From: Marinitoga litoralis
Lineage (GTDB): Bacteria; Thermotogota; Thermotogae; Petrotogales; Petrotogaceae
NCBI RefSeq assembly: GCF_016908145.1
Contig: NZ_JAFBDI010000018.1
Location: 1 to 46,426 of the forward strand
Reading direction: 5' to 3'
Length of the DNA: 46,426 nt
A program made the position numbers and the translations under genes. Positions 1 through 7,903 of this stretch are shown here, piece by piece; the first letter of the stretch is position 1, and each line of letters begins with the position of its first letter. Under the pieces are notes generated by a model, which saw nothing but the letters and a program-made list of their open reading frames with translations, was not told where the DNA came from and searched no databases.

Positions 1-43
1 TGAAAAAATTCATAAAAATACTTAAAAATTTCCAATATTTCTC

Positions 44-80
44 AAAAAAATACCCCATCCTTGGCTATACCGGGATGGGG
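44..80 (-). terminator. Intrinsic terminator (distal hairpin of a twin-hairpin element)
   Basis: The 8-bp arms CCCCATCC (53-60) and GGATGGGG (73-80) form a GC-rich stem. On the reverse strand the stem is followed by TATTTTTTT (44-52), a good U-tract. It lies downstream of the reverse-strand ABC ATPase gene and is the second of two hairpins, separated from the first by a conserved spacer (81-96). Confidence 0.8.
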
Positions 81-96
81 TTTGTCTACAATCTGA
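81..96 (-). repeat. Conserved spacer of twin-hairpin element, copy 1
   Basis: The + strand reads TTTGTCTACAATCTGA between two hairpins. A copy matching at 14 of 16 positions occurs in opposite orientation at 46332-46347, again between two hairpins downstream of a coding region. Its function is unknown; see findings. Confidence 0.6.
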
Positions 97-117
97 AAGG
101 TCCCCTCAGGGACCTTT
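96..117 (-). terminator. Proximal hairpin of the twin-hairpin element
   Basis: A perfect 9-bp stem, AAAGGTCCC (96-104) with GGGACCTTT (109-117), and a 4-base loop. It lies 15 bases after the stop of the ABC ATPase gene. There is no good U-tract directly after it on the reverse strand, so it is probably an mRNA 3'-end or anti-exonuclease stem, with termination at the next hairpin. Confidence 0.6.
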
Positions 118-132
118 ATTATAATAAAATTA

Positions 133-1233
133 TTAAATTATAGCTAATTCTGTTTCTTTATCAAATATGTGCATTGTTTCCATTTCTAATATCAATTCAA
201 CATCCATATCTTCTTTTGCAGTAGTTGTAGGATCAACTTTAGCAACTAAATATTGGCCTCCAATTGTTACATGTAATAATGTTTCACTACCTAAAGGTTC
301 AGCTACATCAACAGTACCTTTAACAACATCATCAGTGTGTTCGCCCTTATAAATTGATTTATCGTGAATATTTTCAGGTCTTATACCAAAAATTACATCC
401 TTATCAATGTATGATTCTAATTTATCTTCGAATTTTTGAGGTACTTTAACTTTTAGATCTTTTGCAACAACCCATAAACCATTTTCTCTAACAATTTTTG
501 CATCTAAGAAGTTCATTGGAGGAGTTCCAATAAATCCTGCTACAAATTTATTTGTTGGTTTGAAGTATACATCAAATGGAGAACCAATTTGTTGAATAAC
601 TCCATCTTTCATTATAACAATTTTATCAGCCATTGTCATAGCTTCAACTTGGTCGTGTGTAACATATACAATTGTAGCATTTAATCTATGATGTAATTTC
701 TTTAATTCAGATCTCATTTGAACCCTTAATTTAGCATCTAAGTTTGATAATGGTTCGTCAAATAAGAAAACTTTAGGATCCCTAACTATAGCTCTTCCAA
801 CAGCAACCCTTTGTCTTTGACCACCTGATAATTGTTTAGGTTTTCTATCTAATAAGTGTGCTATATCTAAGATTTGAGCAGCATTTTTAACTCTTTGATC
901 AATTTCTTCTTTAGGGAATTTTCTTAATTTTAAACCGAAAGCCATATTATCATATACTGTCATATGTGGGTATAAAGCATAGTTTTGGAAAACGAATGCA
1001 ATATCCCTATCTTTTGGTTCAACATCATTAACTACTTTACCATCAATAAGTAATCTTCCATTTGAAATTTCTTCTAATCCAGCAATCATTCTTAATGTTG
1101 TAGTTTTACCACAACCTGATGGACCTAATAAAACACAGAATTCCTTATCTTCAATTGTAAAACTTGCATTTTTAACAGCATGAAATCCATTAGGGTAAAT
1201 TTTATCAATATTTTCCAATACAACTTGTGCCAT
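133..1233 (-). CDS. Sugar ABC transporter ATP-binding protein (MsmK/UgpC/MalK type)
   Basis: Cytoplasmic ATPase that energises a CUT1-type carbohydrate importer. The 366 aa match the family length. Walker A GPSGCGKTT is at residues 37-45, the Q-loop Gln at 83, signature LSGGQ at 135-139, Walker B ending FLFDE at about 156-160 and the switch His at 193. A C-terminal TOBE/regulatory domain runs from about 240. The start is ATG after GGAGGTG. No permease or binding-protein gene is adjacent; stand-alone MsmK-like ATPases often serve several importers, so sharing is likely here. The gene begins only 18 bases after an antitoxin-like gene and probably shares its promoter. The class is certain; the sugar cannot be told. 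Confidence 0.93.
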   Translation of the reverse strand: MAQVVLENIDKIYPNGFHAVKNASFTIEDKEFCVLLGPSGCGKTTTLRMIAGLEEISNGRLLIDGKVVNDVEPKDRDIAFVFQNYALYPHMTVYDNMAFGLKLRKFPKEEIDQRVKNAAQILDIAHLLDRKPKQLSGGQRQRVAVGRAIVRDPKVFLFDEPLSNLDAKLRVQMRSELKKLHHRLNATIVYVTHDQVEAMTMADKIVIMKDGVIQQIGSPFDVYFKPTNKFVAGFIGTPPMNFLDAKIVRENGLWVVAKDLKVKVPQKFEDKLESYIDKDVIFGIRPENIHDKSIYKGEHTDDVVKGTVDVAEPLGSETLLHVTIGGQYLVAKVDPTTTAKEDMDVELILEMETMHIFDKETELAII

Positions 1234-1251
1234 TATTACACCTCCAAAAAT

Positions 1252-1512
1252 TTATTCTAAATTCTCAATTTCTTTAAAAATATCCTTAACTTCATTATAT
1301 TTGCTAGGTTCTCCAATTTCCATTAAATACAAATCTCTAATTTCATCTATAAAAGACATTAATTTTTTAAATTTATCAAATCCTAATAAAACAAATTCAG
1401 GTTTTCCATTTTTTGTAATTATAACAAACTTATTTTTGGATTCTTCTGTAACAAAAGAAAATTTAGATTTTGCTTCTGCAACACTATAGAACTTTAAATT
1501 TTCTATATCCAT
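1252..1512 (-). CDS. Phd/YefM-like antitoxin family protein, orphan
   Basis: 86-aa protein with the Phd/YefM N-terminal pattern. A short strand is followed by VAEAKSKFSFV (about residues 11-21), then VIITKNGKPEFVLLG (about 30-44), which matches the 'xxRxGxPxAVLxS' strand of the family, and then an acidic helical tail that would bind a toxin. Antitoxins of this fold repress their own promoter. The normal toxin slot downstream holds an ABC ATPase gene 18 bases away, and no RelE/Doc/YoeB-like ORF is visible on either side. The start ATG follows GGAGGA. An 18-bp near-palindrome covers its -10 box. It may be a stand-alone transcription factor rather than half of a toxin-antitoxin pair. Confidence 0.72.
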   Translation of the reverse strand: MDIENLKFYSVAEAKSKFSFVTEESKNKFVIITKNGKPEFVLLGFDKFKKLMSFIDEIRDLYLMEIGEPSKYNEVKDIFKEIENLE

Positions 1513-1524
1513 AATATTCCTCCT

Positions 1525-1542
1525 TGACTACAATTATAGTCA
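1525..1542 (-). promoter_or_regulatory. Promoter -10 box inside palindromic operator of the antitoxin-like gene
   Basis: TGACTACAATTATAGTCA is palindromic at 16 of 18 positions. Read on the reverse strand it contains TATAAT (1533-1538), placed just upstream of the GGAGGA ribosome site and the ATG at 1512. No good -35 is visible; the upstream DNA is an A/T tract. The geometry fits an autorepressor operator, but that is inference. Confidence 0.6.
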
Positions 1543-1650
1543 TATTGTTAAAAAAATAAAAATTTGATTATTAGTGTTTAAACATCATTATATATAATTA
1601 TTTGTGATTATATATCTAAATTTCGTTTTTTTAAGTTTTTTGAGTGGGAT

Positions 1651-1676
1651 AAAAAAATTAGGGCAGCGCCCTAATT
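1651..1676 (-). terminator. Intrinsic terminator of the flagellar-cupin operon
   Basis: AATTAGGGC (1656-1664) pairs with GCCCTAATT (1668-1676) around a 3-base loop. On the reverse strand it is followed by a run of Ts (complement of 1651-1657). The last bases of the stem include the cupin stop codon. Confidence 0.85.
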
Positions 1677-2148
1677 ATATTTCTATACCAAAATTATAAT
1701 GTTTTTTAATATCTTTTTTTATTTCCCATTTACAGGATAAACCTTTTTTGAATTTTACTAAATCACCTTTTTTAATTAAATATTCGCTATTTTTTGTATG
1801 AACCAATACTTCTCCTTCTAATATATAACAAACTTCAGTTTCATCATAATACCAATCAAAGGTAGAAATTTCTTTTTCCCAAATAGGCCAGCTTTTGACA
1901 TTAAGATTTTCCAATAAATCTTCAGTAGGGTCATGTATAATTTTTACTTCTGGATCATTGTTTAACATTGCATTAATAGGATCTCTAAATTTATTTTCAG
2001 CGCTTAATATTGTTTCTCCCATTAACTGAAAGTAATTTTCAACCATCTCTTTTTCAAAATTTTCATACAAAAAAGATTCTAACGCATCAAAATCTGCGTC
2101 AGGATTTTTTTCAAAAAAGTCGTCAACAGCTTTAATGATTTCTTCCAT
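1675..2148 (-). CDS. Cupin-domain protein with N-terminal helical extension
   Basis: 157 aa. The C-terminal ~85 residues form a small cupin barrel of the DUF861/cupin_3 type, with landmarks WPIWEKEISTFDWYYDETEVCYILEGEV and then GDLVKFKKGLSCKWEIKKDIKKHY. The N-terminal ~70 residues are acidic, predicted helical and not recognised. The usual His-rich metal motif is poor, as is common in cupin_3 proteins, so catalysis is uncertain. The gene lies 14 bases after fliE in the same operon and ends in its terminator. Enzyme or binding role is unknown; only the fold assignment is supported. Confidence 0.7.
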   Translation of the reverse strand: MEEIIKAVDDFFEKNPDADFDALESFLYENFEKEMVENYFQLMGETILSAENKFRDPINAMLNNDPEVKIIHDPTEDLLENLNVKSWPIWEKEISTFDWYYDETEVCYILEGEVLVHTKNSEYLIKKGDLVKFKKGLSCKWEIKKDIKKHYNFGIEI

Positions 2149-2162
2149 TTTTATACCTCACT

Positions 2163-2471
2163 TTAGATTTGCATATTCATAATTTCTTTATATGCTGATA
2201 CAATTTTATTTGTTACTTCTGTAGTTAACTTTAATGAAAGAGAAGCTTTTTCTGCTGAAATGATAACGTTGTGAATGTTATCGATTTTACCTGCAGCATA
2301 ATCTGCGCTCATTTGTTCGGAAATTTTTTGAGTTTTATTCACATCATCTAATGCATTTCGCAAAATATCAGCGAAATTTAAGTTTTTAGATGATGTTTGA
2401 TTACTTTTTTGCGTCCTTGCTATATCATTAATTCCATTTATTCCTGATACTCCTGGGATTTTCTCTATCAT
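2163..2471 (-). CDS. fliE: Flagellar hook-basal body complex protein FliE
   Basis: 102 aa, the usual length. FliE joins the MS ring to the proximal rod and is exported by the flagellar type III apparatus. The C-terminal half carries the family pattern, with a central NFADILRNALDDVNKTQKISE and a C-terminal VISAEKASLSLKLTTEVTNKIVSAYKEIMNMQI. The N-terminus is variable, and there is no Sec signal peptide, as expected. It is third in flgB-flgC-fliE. The usual next gene, fliF, is not here; a cupin gene follows instead. Confidence 0.93.
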   Translation of the reverse strand: MIEKIPGVSGINGINDIARTQKSNQTSSKNLNFADILRNALDDVNKTQKISEQMSADYAAGKIDNIHNVIISAEKASLSLKLTTEVTNKIVSAYKEIMNMQI

Positions 2472-2483
2472 ATATTACACCTC

Positions 2484-2915
2484 CTAAGCTCCACGACCTA
2501 TAGATAAAGCTGAATTAAACATTGTTTTTGCAGAATTTACAACAGCTACATTAGCTTCATATGCCCTTTGAGCACTAATTAAATCGACCATTTCCCTTAG
2601 AACATTAACGTTGGGGTATTTTACATAACCATCTTCATTAGCATCTGGATGAGATGGATCATATACTAATCTAAAAGGACTGTCATCCTCTTCAATAGTT
2701 GAGACTCTAACTCCTGATAATTGTTCATCATTTGAATTAACTTCCTTATTTAATACTTCTTTAAAAGTAACAACTTTCCTTCTATATGGGTCTCCATTTT
2801 CAGTTCTAGTAGTATTTGCATTAGCTAAGTTATTAGAAATAACTTCTGATCTAAATCTTTCTGCTGTCATTCCGCTTGCAGCAATATCCATTATTCTAAA
2901 AGAATTGATATTCAT
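2484..2915 (-). CDS. flgC: Flagellar proximal rod protein FlgC
   Basis: 143 aa, typical length. It starts with a rod/hook-type N-terminal helix (IAASGMTAERFRSEVISNNL) and then the ANANTTRT motif. The C-terminus, VDLISAQRAYEANVAVVNSA, is the conserved coiled-coil segment shared by axial flagellar proteins. The ATG shares its A with the flgB TAA stop, which points to translational coupling. Exported rod subunit, assembled with FlgB, FlgF and FlgG. Confidence 0.95.
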   Translation of the reverse strand: MNINSFRIMDIAASGMTAERFRSEVISNNLANANTTRTENGDPYRRKVVTFKEVLNKEVNSNDEQLSGVRVSTIEEDDSPFRLVYDPSHPDANEDGYVKYPNVNVLREMVDLISAQRAYEANVAVVNSAKTMFNSALSIGRGA

Positions 2916-3319
2916 TATCTAATTCCTCCTATAACCGTTTTATAATCAGATAATCTATAATTAATAAGTCTTGTTAAAGCGTTATATTGAAGAGTGTTTT
3001 CCATCATTTTAACCATTTCTATATCAATATCAACATTATTGCCATCTTCTCTCGCAGATCTTGAATTATCTTCAACTATATTATAATTCACTTCATTAAT
3101 AGATGGAATATTTTTTATATGTTTTTCATTGCTGGATTTAAGCTTAATTTCATCGGAATCTCCTAACGCTTTTCTTAATTCTTCTTCAAAAGAAACATCT
3201 TTCCTTTTGTAACCAGGTGTGTTATAATTAGCTATATTATGTGAATATATTTTTTGTCTAGTTTCAACAGCATCTAAGGCTTTTGGTATAATATTCATAT
3301 ATAAATCTTTTGCAAACAA
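2915..3319 (-). CDS. flgB: Flagellar basal-body rod protein FlgB
   Basis: 134 aa. The hallmark segment NIANYNTPGYKRKDVSFEEE is the conserved axial-protein motif of FlgB. The C-terminal part, VDIDIEMVKMMENTLQYNAL, is the family's terminal helix. It is first in the reverse-strand operon, with a GGAGGCG ribosome site upstream of ATG, and is divergent from the csaB-like gene 62 bases away. Confidence 0.95.
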   Translation of the reverse strand: MFAKDLYMNIIPKALDAVETRQKIYSHNIANYNTPGYKRKDVSFEEELRKALGDSDEIKLKSSNEKHIKNIPSINEVNYNIVEDNSRSAREDGNNVDIDIEMVKMMENTLQYNALTRLINYRLSDYKTVIGGIR

Positions 3320-3333
3320 TTTTATCGCCTCCT

Positions 3334-3357
3334 GAATAATAATTCTATATATTATTC
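3334..3357. promoter_or_regulatory. Inverted repeat between divergent flgB and csaB-like genes
   Basis: GAATAATA (3334-3341) and TATTATTC (3350-3357) are perfect 8-bp arms around 8 bases, in the 62-base gap between two divergent starts. This is a possible operator, but both arms are pure A/T-rich sequence and could arise by chance. Confidence 0.3.
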
Positions 3358-3381
3358 AAAAAAACCTAAGGAGTTGGAAAT

Positions 3382-4401
3382 ATGAAAAAAATATTTATTA
3401 TCGGGTATTATGGATATAATAATATAGGTGATGAAATGCTTTTTGAATCGATATTAGAAATATTTAAGGAATTAGAGTTTTCTGGTAATATATATATAAT
3501 TTCAGATAAAATTAACCAAAAAGAAAAATATAATTTCAAAATTATAAATATAGAAAAATATGATTTTCCAAAAATAATAAATACAATTAAAGAAAGCGAT
3601 ATTGTTATATATGGTGGAGGAAATCTTTTTCAAACAGAAACTTCTTTAAGAAGTTTTATATATTACGAAACATTATTTGGCTTAGCAAAAAGGTATAAAA
3701 AAAATATATTATTTTTATCTCAAGGATTTGGTCATTTCAAACACAAATACGCAATAAAAAAAATGAAGAAAATTTTAAAATATGAAAATTTACATGGAAT
3801 ATTAAGGGATAAAACAAGCTATATTTATGCTAAAAGATTTACAGATAATTTTCAATTAGGTACTGATATTGGTGTATTAAAATATAAAAATAAACAATTT
3901 GAAAAGAATATTAATTATGGTCAAATAACATTAGTGATTAAAAATAGAAAAAACTGGGATAGTTTAATATATATATTAAAACAGTCTGGAATAAATAGAA
4001 TTGTTCCAGTAGCATTTAATAAATCTCAGGATTCAATATATGCTTATGAATTCTATGAAAATTATAAGAATAAAATTGATTTATCCTTTCCAATATATGA
4101 TGAAGAAAAAATAATAGATGAATATATAAAATCTGAATACGTTATTTCTGATAGATTGCATGGGGGTATATTAGCTTTATATTTAAAAATACCAGTAATA
4201 ATGTATAGAAATCAAAAAAATTATAGAGTTTTTACAACTATAGATGAAAATTATAATTTATTCTATAGAAACGAAGAAGATTTAATATTTAAGATAGCTA
4301 GTTTGCCAAATTATTCTTTTGATAATATATTTGAGAAATATGGAAATAAATTTCATGAATCATATCAAAAAACACTTAATTTAATTAAAACCTTCTTATA
4401 A
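3382..4401 (+). CDS. Polysaccharide pyruvyl transferase family protein (CsaB-like)
   Basis: 339 aa. The N-terminus GYYGYNNIGDEMLFESIL matches the GxxGxGNxGDE motif of the pyruvyl transferase family, and SDRLHGGILALYLKIPVI (about residues 257-274) is the conserved SxRLHG motif. The fold is GT-B-like and the usual donor is phosphoenolpyruvate. CsaB proteins ketalise cell-wall glycans so that SLH-domain proteins can anchor, which would fit attachment of an outer sheath, but the substrate here is inferred. The start ATG follows AAGGAG. The 3' end overlaps the convergent gene by 17 bases. Confidence 0.85.
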   Translation: MKKIFIIGYYGYNNIGDEMLFESILEIFKELEFSGNIYIISDKINQKEKYNFKIINIEKYDFPKIINTIKESDIVIYGGGNLFQTETSLRSFIYYETLFGLAKRYKKNILFLSQGFGHFKHKYAIKKMKKILKYENLHGILRDKTSYIYAKRFTDNFQLGTDIGVLKYKNKQFEKNINYGQITLVIKNRKNWDSLIYILKQSGINRIVPVAFNKSQDSIYAYEFYENYKNKIDLSFPIYDEEKIIDEYIKSEYVISDRLHGGILALYLKIPVIMYRNQKNYRVFTTIDENYNLFYRNEEDLIFKIASLPNYSFDNIFEKYGNKFHESYQKTLNLIKTFL

Positions 4402-5437
4402 TATTTAAAGTTTTCCCATCTGTACATAAAATTAAAATAATATTATCTGTAGGTACTTCTATATCTATAGGGTAATCTTCTATTTTTAAAGATTCATAAA
4501 CATTGAAATCTTTATCTATTACAAAAAATTCTCCAGTAATATGCGATATTGCAAATAGAAAATCATTTGAAGAATTGTAAGAAAAATCCGTTATTGGTGT
4601 ATCTTTCAAAATAATTTTTGTAGATTTATCTTCTAATGAATATATGTAAAGACCACCAAATAATGAATTTCCTATAATACTATTATTGAAAATTCCAATA
4701 TTGGTTAAATATTTACCAAATTGAGCAATTTTCTTTTGATAATTATCCCAAAATTCATATACTCCGCCATTGAAATATTCACCTATATAGTATTTACCTT
4801 GATATTCTTCAATATCAATAGGAAAAGATATTCTTTTTAAATTCATAATAAAGTCATTTGTGCTTAGTCTGTATAAAAGTTTATAAGTAGAAAAGATATT
4901 ATCTTTTTCATTTTCATACATTGGTATTAATATGTCATTATTGATTATAGAAATAAAAGGCGCTTTTACTGGAAATTCGGAAAATGATTCAATCTTAAAA
5001 GTATCCTTGTTAATTATATATAAACCATACGGGTTTGTTGTTGTAATATAAAATTTATTTTTTAATACTTTCATATTTACCGGTTTTGCATCTAACTTTA
5101 ATTTTCTGCTTAAACTTCCCCATTTATTTATTACTTTTAAAGAAGGATCACCATTGTCAATAACATATAAGAAGTTGTTTATATAATAACCAGCCATAGG
5201 TCTTGTTATTATTCCATTATTAACATATAAAACAACTTCCCCATTTACATAATCTATAACTTTAACTGTGCCGCTATAATTGCAAATAGTAGCATAATTC
5301 CCATATATATCTATGTGAAATGTTCTTTCACCAACTTCTATCTTATCTACTACTTGAAATGTATCTGGTGAAGAATATAATGTTTCAAATAAAAGTAATA
5401 TTAAAATAATTATAAATATAATCTTTTTGTTTTTCAT
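4385..5437 (-). CDS. Secreted or membrane-anchored beta-propeller-like protein, function unknown
   Basis: 350 aa from the ATG at 5437, which has GGAGGG at good spacing; a TTG 12 bases further out overlaps that site and is rejected. The N-terminus MKNKKIIFIIILILLLFETLYS is a signal peptide or anchor. The rest is a run of repeated strand units (for example ATICNYSGTVKVIDYVNG, NFLYVIDNGDPSLKVINKWG, DFLFAISHITGEFFVIDKD) resembling YVTN/NHL propeller blades. No catalytic motif is seen. The 3' end overlaps the csaB-like gene, with no terminator between the two. Confidence 0.6.
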   Translation of the reverse strand: MKNKKIIFIIILILLLFETLYSSPDTFQVVDKIEVGERTFHIDIYGNYATICNYSGTVKVIDYVNGEVVLYVNNGIITRPMAGYYINNFLYVIDNGDPSLKVINKWGSLSRKLKLDAKPVNMKVLKNKFYITTTNPYGLYIINKDTFKIESFSEFPVKAPFISIINNDILIPMYENEKDNIFSTYKLLYRLSTNDFIMNLKRISFPIDIEEYQGKYYIGEYFNGGVYEFWDNYQKKIAQFGKYLTNIGIFNNSIIGNSLFGGLYIYSLEDKSTKIILKDTPITDFSYNSSNDFLFAISHITGEFFVIDKDFNVYESLKIEDYPIDIEVPTDNIILILCTDGKTLNIIRRF

Positions 5438-5594
5438 ATATCCCTCCAATAATAATTTTTTATATATTATACATCAAAAGATTAAAAACAAAAAAAACAT
5501 TTTTTTAATTTTTAAAATTAATGTTATACATTATTATAAGTATAAGAGTATAATTTAAGTTGATATAAAATATCGTAATTGAGGAGGGAATTAA

Positions 5595-6011
5595 ATGGAA
5601 ATAGAATTAAAAAATACTACAGGCATGCAATTTGTTTCTAAAACACCCTCAGGACATGAAGTAATAATTGATGCTTCACCGGATTTTGGAGGGAGTAATA
5701 CTGGCCCAAGGTCTCTAGAATTATTTTTATTGGGTATTGGTGGATGTACAGGAATGGATGTTGTCTCTATTTTAACAAAGATGAAAGTAAAATTTGATGA
5801 TTTAAAGATAAAATTAGAAACAGAAAGAAATGAAGAACATCCTAGATATTTTAAAAAAATAAATGTGAAATATATTTTTAAAGGTAAAGATTTACCTATG
5901 GATAAATTAGAAAGAGCAGTAAAATTATCTCAAGAAAAATACTGTTCTGCTTCTGCGACTGTAAAAGGAATGGCAGAAGTAACATATGAGATTATAGTTG
6001 AGGAGGAATAA
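5595..6011 (+). CDS. OsmC family peroxiredoxin-like protein
   Basis: 138 aa, the family length. Two cysteines are in the OsmC positions: GIGGCTGMDVVSIL (about residue 52) and QEKYCSASATVKG (about 116). They form the peroxidatic/resolving pair that reduces organic hydroperoxides with a dithiol. The YhfA-like subgroup fits best. The start ATG follows GAGGAGGG. It is first in a three-gene operon with mrp and mtnA. Confidence 0.88.
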   Translation: MEIELKNTTGMQFVSKTPSGHEVIIDASPDFGGSNTGPRSLELFLLGIGGCTGMDVVSILTKMKVKFDDLKIKLETERNEEHPRYFKKINVKYIFKGKDLPMDKLERAVKLSQEKYCSASATVKGMAEVTYEIIVEEE

Positions 6012-6012
6012 T

Positions 6013-6834
6013 ATGGCTGATAAAAAAGTACCATTTCATTTGCCAGATCAACCAAAATTAGATAACATAAAACATGTTATTATGGTAATGAGTGGTAAAG
6101 GTGGAGTTGGAAAATCAACAATTGCTGTGAATTTAGCAGTAGCATTATCTTTAGAAGGTAGAAAAGTTGGATTAATGGATATTGATATGCATGGACCAAA
6201 CGTTATGAGAATGTTAGGTGGAACAGAAAAAGATCACCCATATCAAGTTGGAGAAAAAGTATTACCACCAGAAGTGAATGGTATAAAAGTATTATCTGTA
6301 TCACAATTTGTTCCAGAAGGTGGAAAACCTATTGTTTGGAGAGGTGCAATTAAAACTGGAACAATTAAGCAATTCTTTAATGATATTGAATGGGAAGATC
6401 TAGATTATTTAATAATTGATGCACCTCCAGGTACAGGAGATGAACCATTAACAGTTATGCAATTATTAAACAAATTTGATGGAGCTATTATTGTAACCAC
6501 ACCTTCAGAAGTTTCAAAAGATGATGTAGAAAGAGCAATTAATTTCTTTAAAATTATGAATAAAAAAGTTTTAGGTTTAGTAGAAAATATGGCATACTTT
6601 GAATGTCCAAATTGTCATACAAAACATTATATCTTTGGTAAAGACGGAGCAAAAACATTAGCAGAAAAATACGAATTACCAATTTTAGCAGAAATACCGA
6701 TGAGTGAAGAAATAAGAACAAATATGGACTCAGGAAAACCAGCTGCATATTTTGGAAAACCACAACACGTAGCACCTTATGTTCAATTAGCTAAAAAAGT
6801 AATTGCAGAAGTGGAGAAGGATGATAAAGAATGA
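6013..6834 (+). CDS. Mrp/NBP35 family P-loop ATPase (Fe-S cluster carrier)
   Basis: 273 aa from ATG 6013. An in-frame TTG 15 bases upstream overlaps the AGGAGG site (6001-6006) and is not the start. The deviant Walker [10 protein letters not shown] is at residues 28-36, and there is a switch segment [19 protein letters not shown]-terminal CPNC (near residue 200) is the cluster-binding CxxC of the ApbC/Mrp family. It probably carries and delivers [4Fe-4S] clusters in the cytoplasm. It is co-transcribed with osmC upstream; its TGA overlaps the mtnA ATG. Confidence 0.92.
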   Translation: MADKKVPFHLPDQPKLDNIKHVIMVMSGKGGVGKSTIAVNLAVALSLEGRKVGLMDIDMHGPNVMRMLGGTEKDHPYQVGEKVLPPEVNGIKVLSVSQFVPEGGKPIVWRGAIKTGTIKQFFNDIEWEDLDYLIIDAPPGTGDEPLTVMQLLNKFDGAIIVTTPSEVSKDDVERAINFFKIMNKKVLGLVENMAYFECPNCHTKHYIFGKDGAKTLAEKYELPILAEIPMSEEIRTNMDSGKPAAYFGKPQHVAPYVQLAKKVIAEVEKDDKE

Positions 6835-7868
6835 GCAAATTGAAGACTAAGACAATGGAATGGACAGGCGATTCTTTAGTTTTAGTTGATCAAAGGTATT
6901 TACCTTTAGAAGAAACATATGTTGTATGTAAAAATTATAAAGAAGTTGCAGTAGCAATTAAAGATATGGTTGTTAGAGGCGCTCCTGCTATAGGAGCATC
7001 TGCAGCTTTTGGATATGTGTTAGGTGTAAAAGAATTTGAAAAATCTGACAAATTAGAAGAAAAGATGAAAGAAGTTAAAGAAACATTAGCTAATACAAGA
7101 CCTACGGCTGTGAATTTGTTTTGGGCTTTAGATAGAATGGAAAAAAGATTTAATGAAATAAAAGATGATGAAAGTTTAATTGAATTAATAGAAAAAGAAG
7201 CTTTAGATATAGCATATGAAGATATAGAGTCTAATAAAGCTATGGGAAGATTTGGTGGAGAATTACTAAATGATGGAGATACTGTTCTTACACATTGTAA
7301 TGCAGGTGCTTTAGCAACAGTAGATTATGGAACAGCATTAGGGGTTATAAGAGGAGCAAGAGAATTAGGTAAAAATATAAAAGTATACGCAGATGAAACA
7401 AGACCATATTTACAAGGTGCAAGACTTACAGTATGGGAGTTATATAAAGATGGTTTTGACGTTACATTGATTTCAGATAATATGGCTGGATGGGTAATGA
7501 AACAAGGAAAAATAAATGCTGTTATTGTAGGTGCAGATAGGATTGCAGCAAATGGCGATGTAGCAAATAAAATAGGGACATATTCTGTAGCTGTTTTAGC
7601 AAAAGAACATGGAATTCCATTTTATGTTGCAGCACCATTATCAACTATCGATTTAAATACACCAACTGGAAACGAAATTCCTATTGAAGAAAGATCTCAT
7701 AATGAAGTAAGATATTGTCATAAATCAAAGATGGTTCCAGAAGAAATTAAGGTTTACAATCCAGCATTTGATGTGACACCAAATGAATTAGTAACAGCAA
7801 TAATAACAGAAAAAGGTGTAGTTAGACCACCATATTTAGAGAATTTAAAAAAGTTATTTGAAAAGTAA
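6831..7868 (+). CDS. mtnA: S-methyl-5-thioribose-1-phosphate isomerase
   Basis: 345 aa, family length. It converts methylthioribose-1-P to methylthioribulose-1-P in the methionine salvage pathway, and 5-deoxyribose-1-P in the DHAP shunt. The catalytic Cys is Cys156 in [10 protein letters not shown] and the catalytic Asp is Asp236 in [19 protein letters not shown] (about 49-55) is the phosphosugar-site motif that separates MtnA from eIF2B subunits. ATGA overlap with mrp. No other mtn gene lies next to it, but an aminotransferase and class II aldolase pair lies 8 kb downstream. Confidence 0.93.
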   Translation: MSKLKTKTMEWTGDSLVLVDQRYLPLEETYVVCKNYKEVAVAIKDMVVRGAPAIGASAAFGYVLGVKEFEKSDKLEEKMKEVKETLANTRPTAVNLFWALDRMEKRFNEIKDDESLIELIEKEALDIAYEDIESNKAMGRFGGELLNDGDTVLTHCNAGALATVDYGTALGVIRGARELGKNIKVYADETRPYLQGARLTVWELYKDGFDVTLISDNMAGWVMKQGKINAVIVGADRIAANGDVANKIGTYSVAVLAKEHGIPFYVAAPLSTIDLNTPTGNEIPIEERSHNEVRYCHKSKMVPEEIKVYNPAFDVTPNELVTAIITEKGVVRPPYLENLKKLFEK

Positions 7869-7903
7869 TAATAGCGAGGGAATTTTCCCTCGCTATTATT
7901 ATT
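7867..7903. terminator. Bidirectional terminator between mtnA and the barrel gene
   Basis: A 15-bp stem (7867-7881 with 7886-7900) around a short AT loop, with A/T-rich flanks on both sides. It serves the convergent mtnA and beta-barrel genes. Confidence 0.88.
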
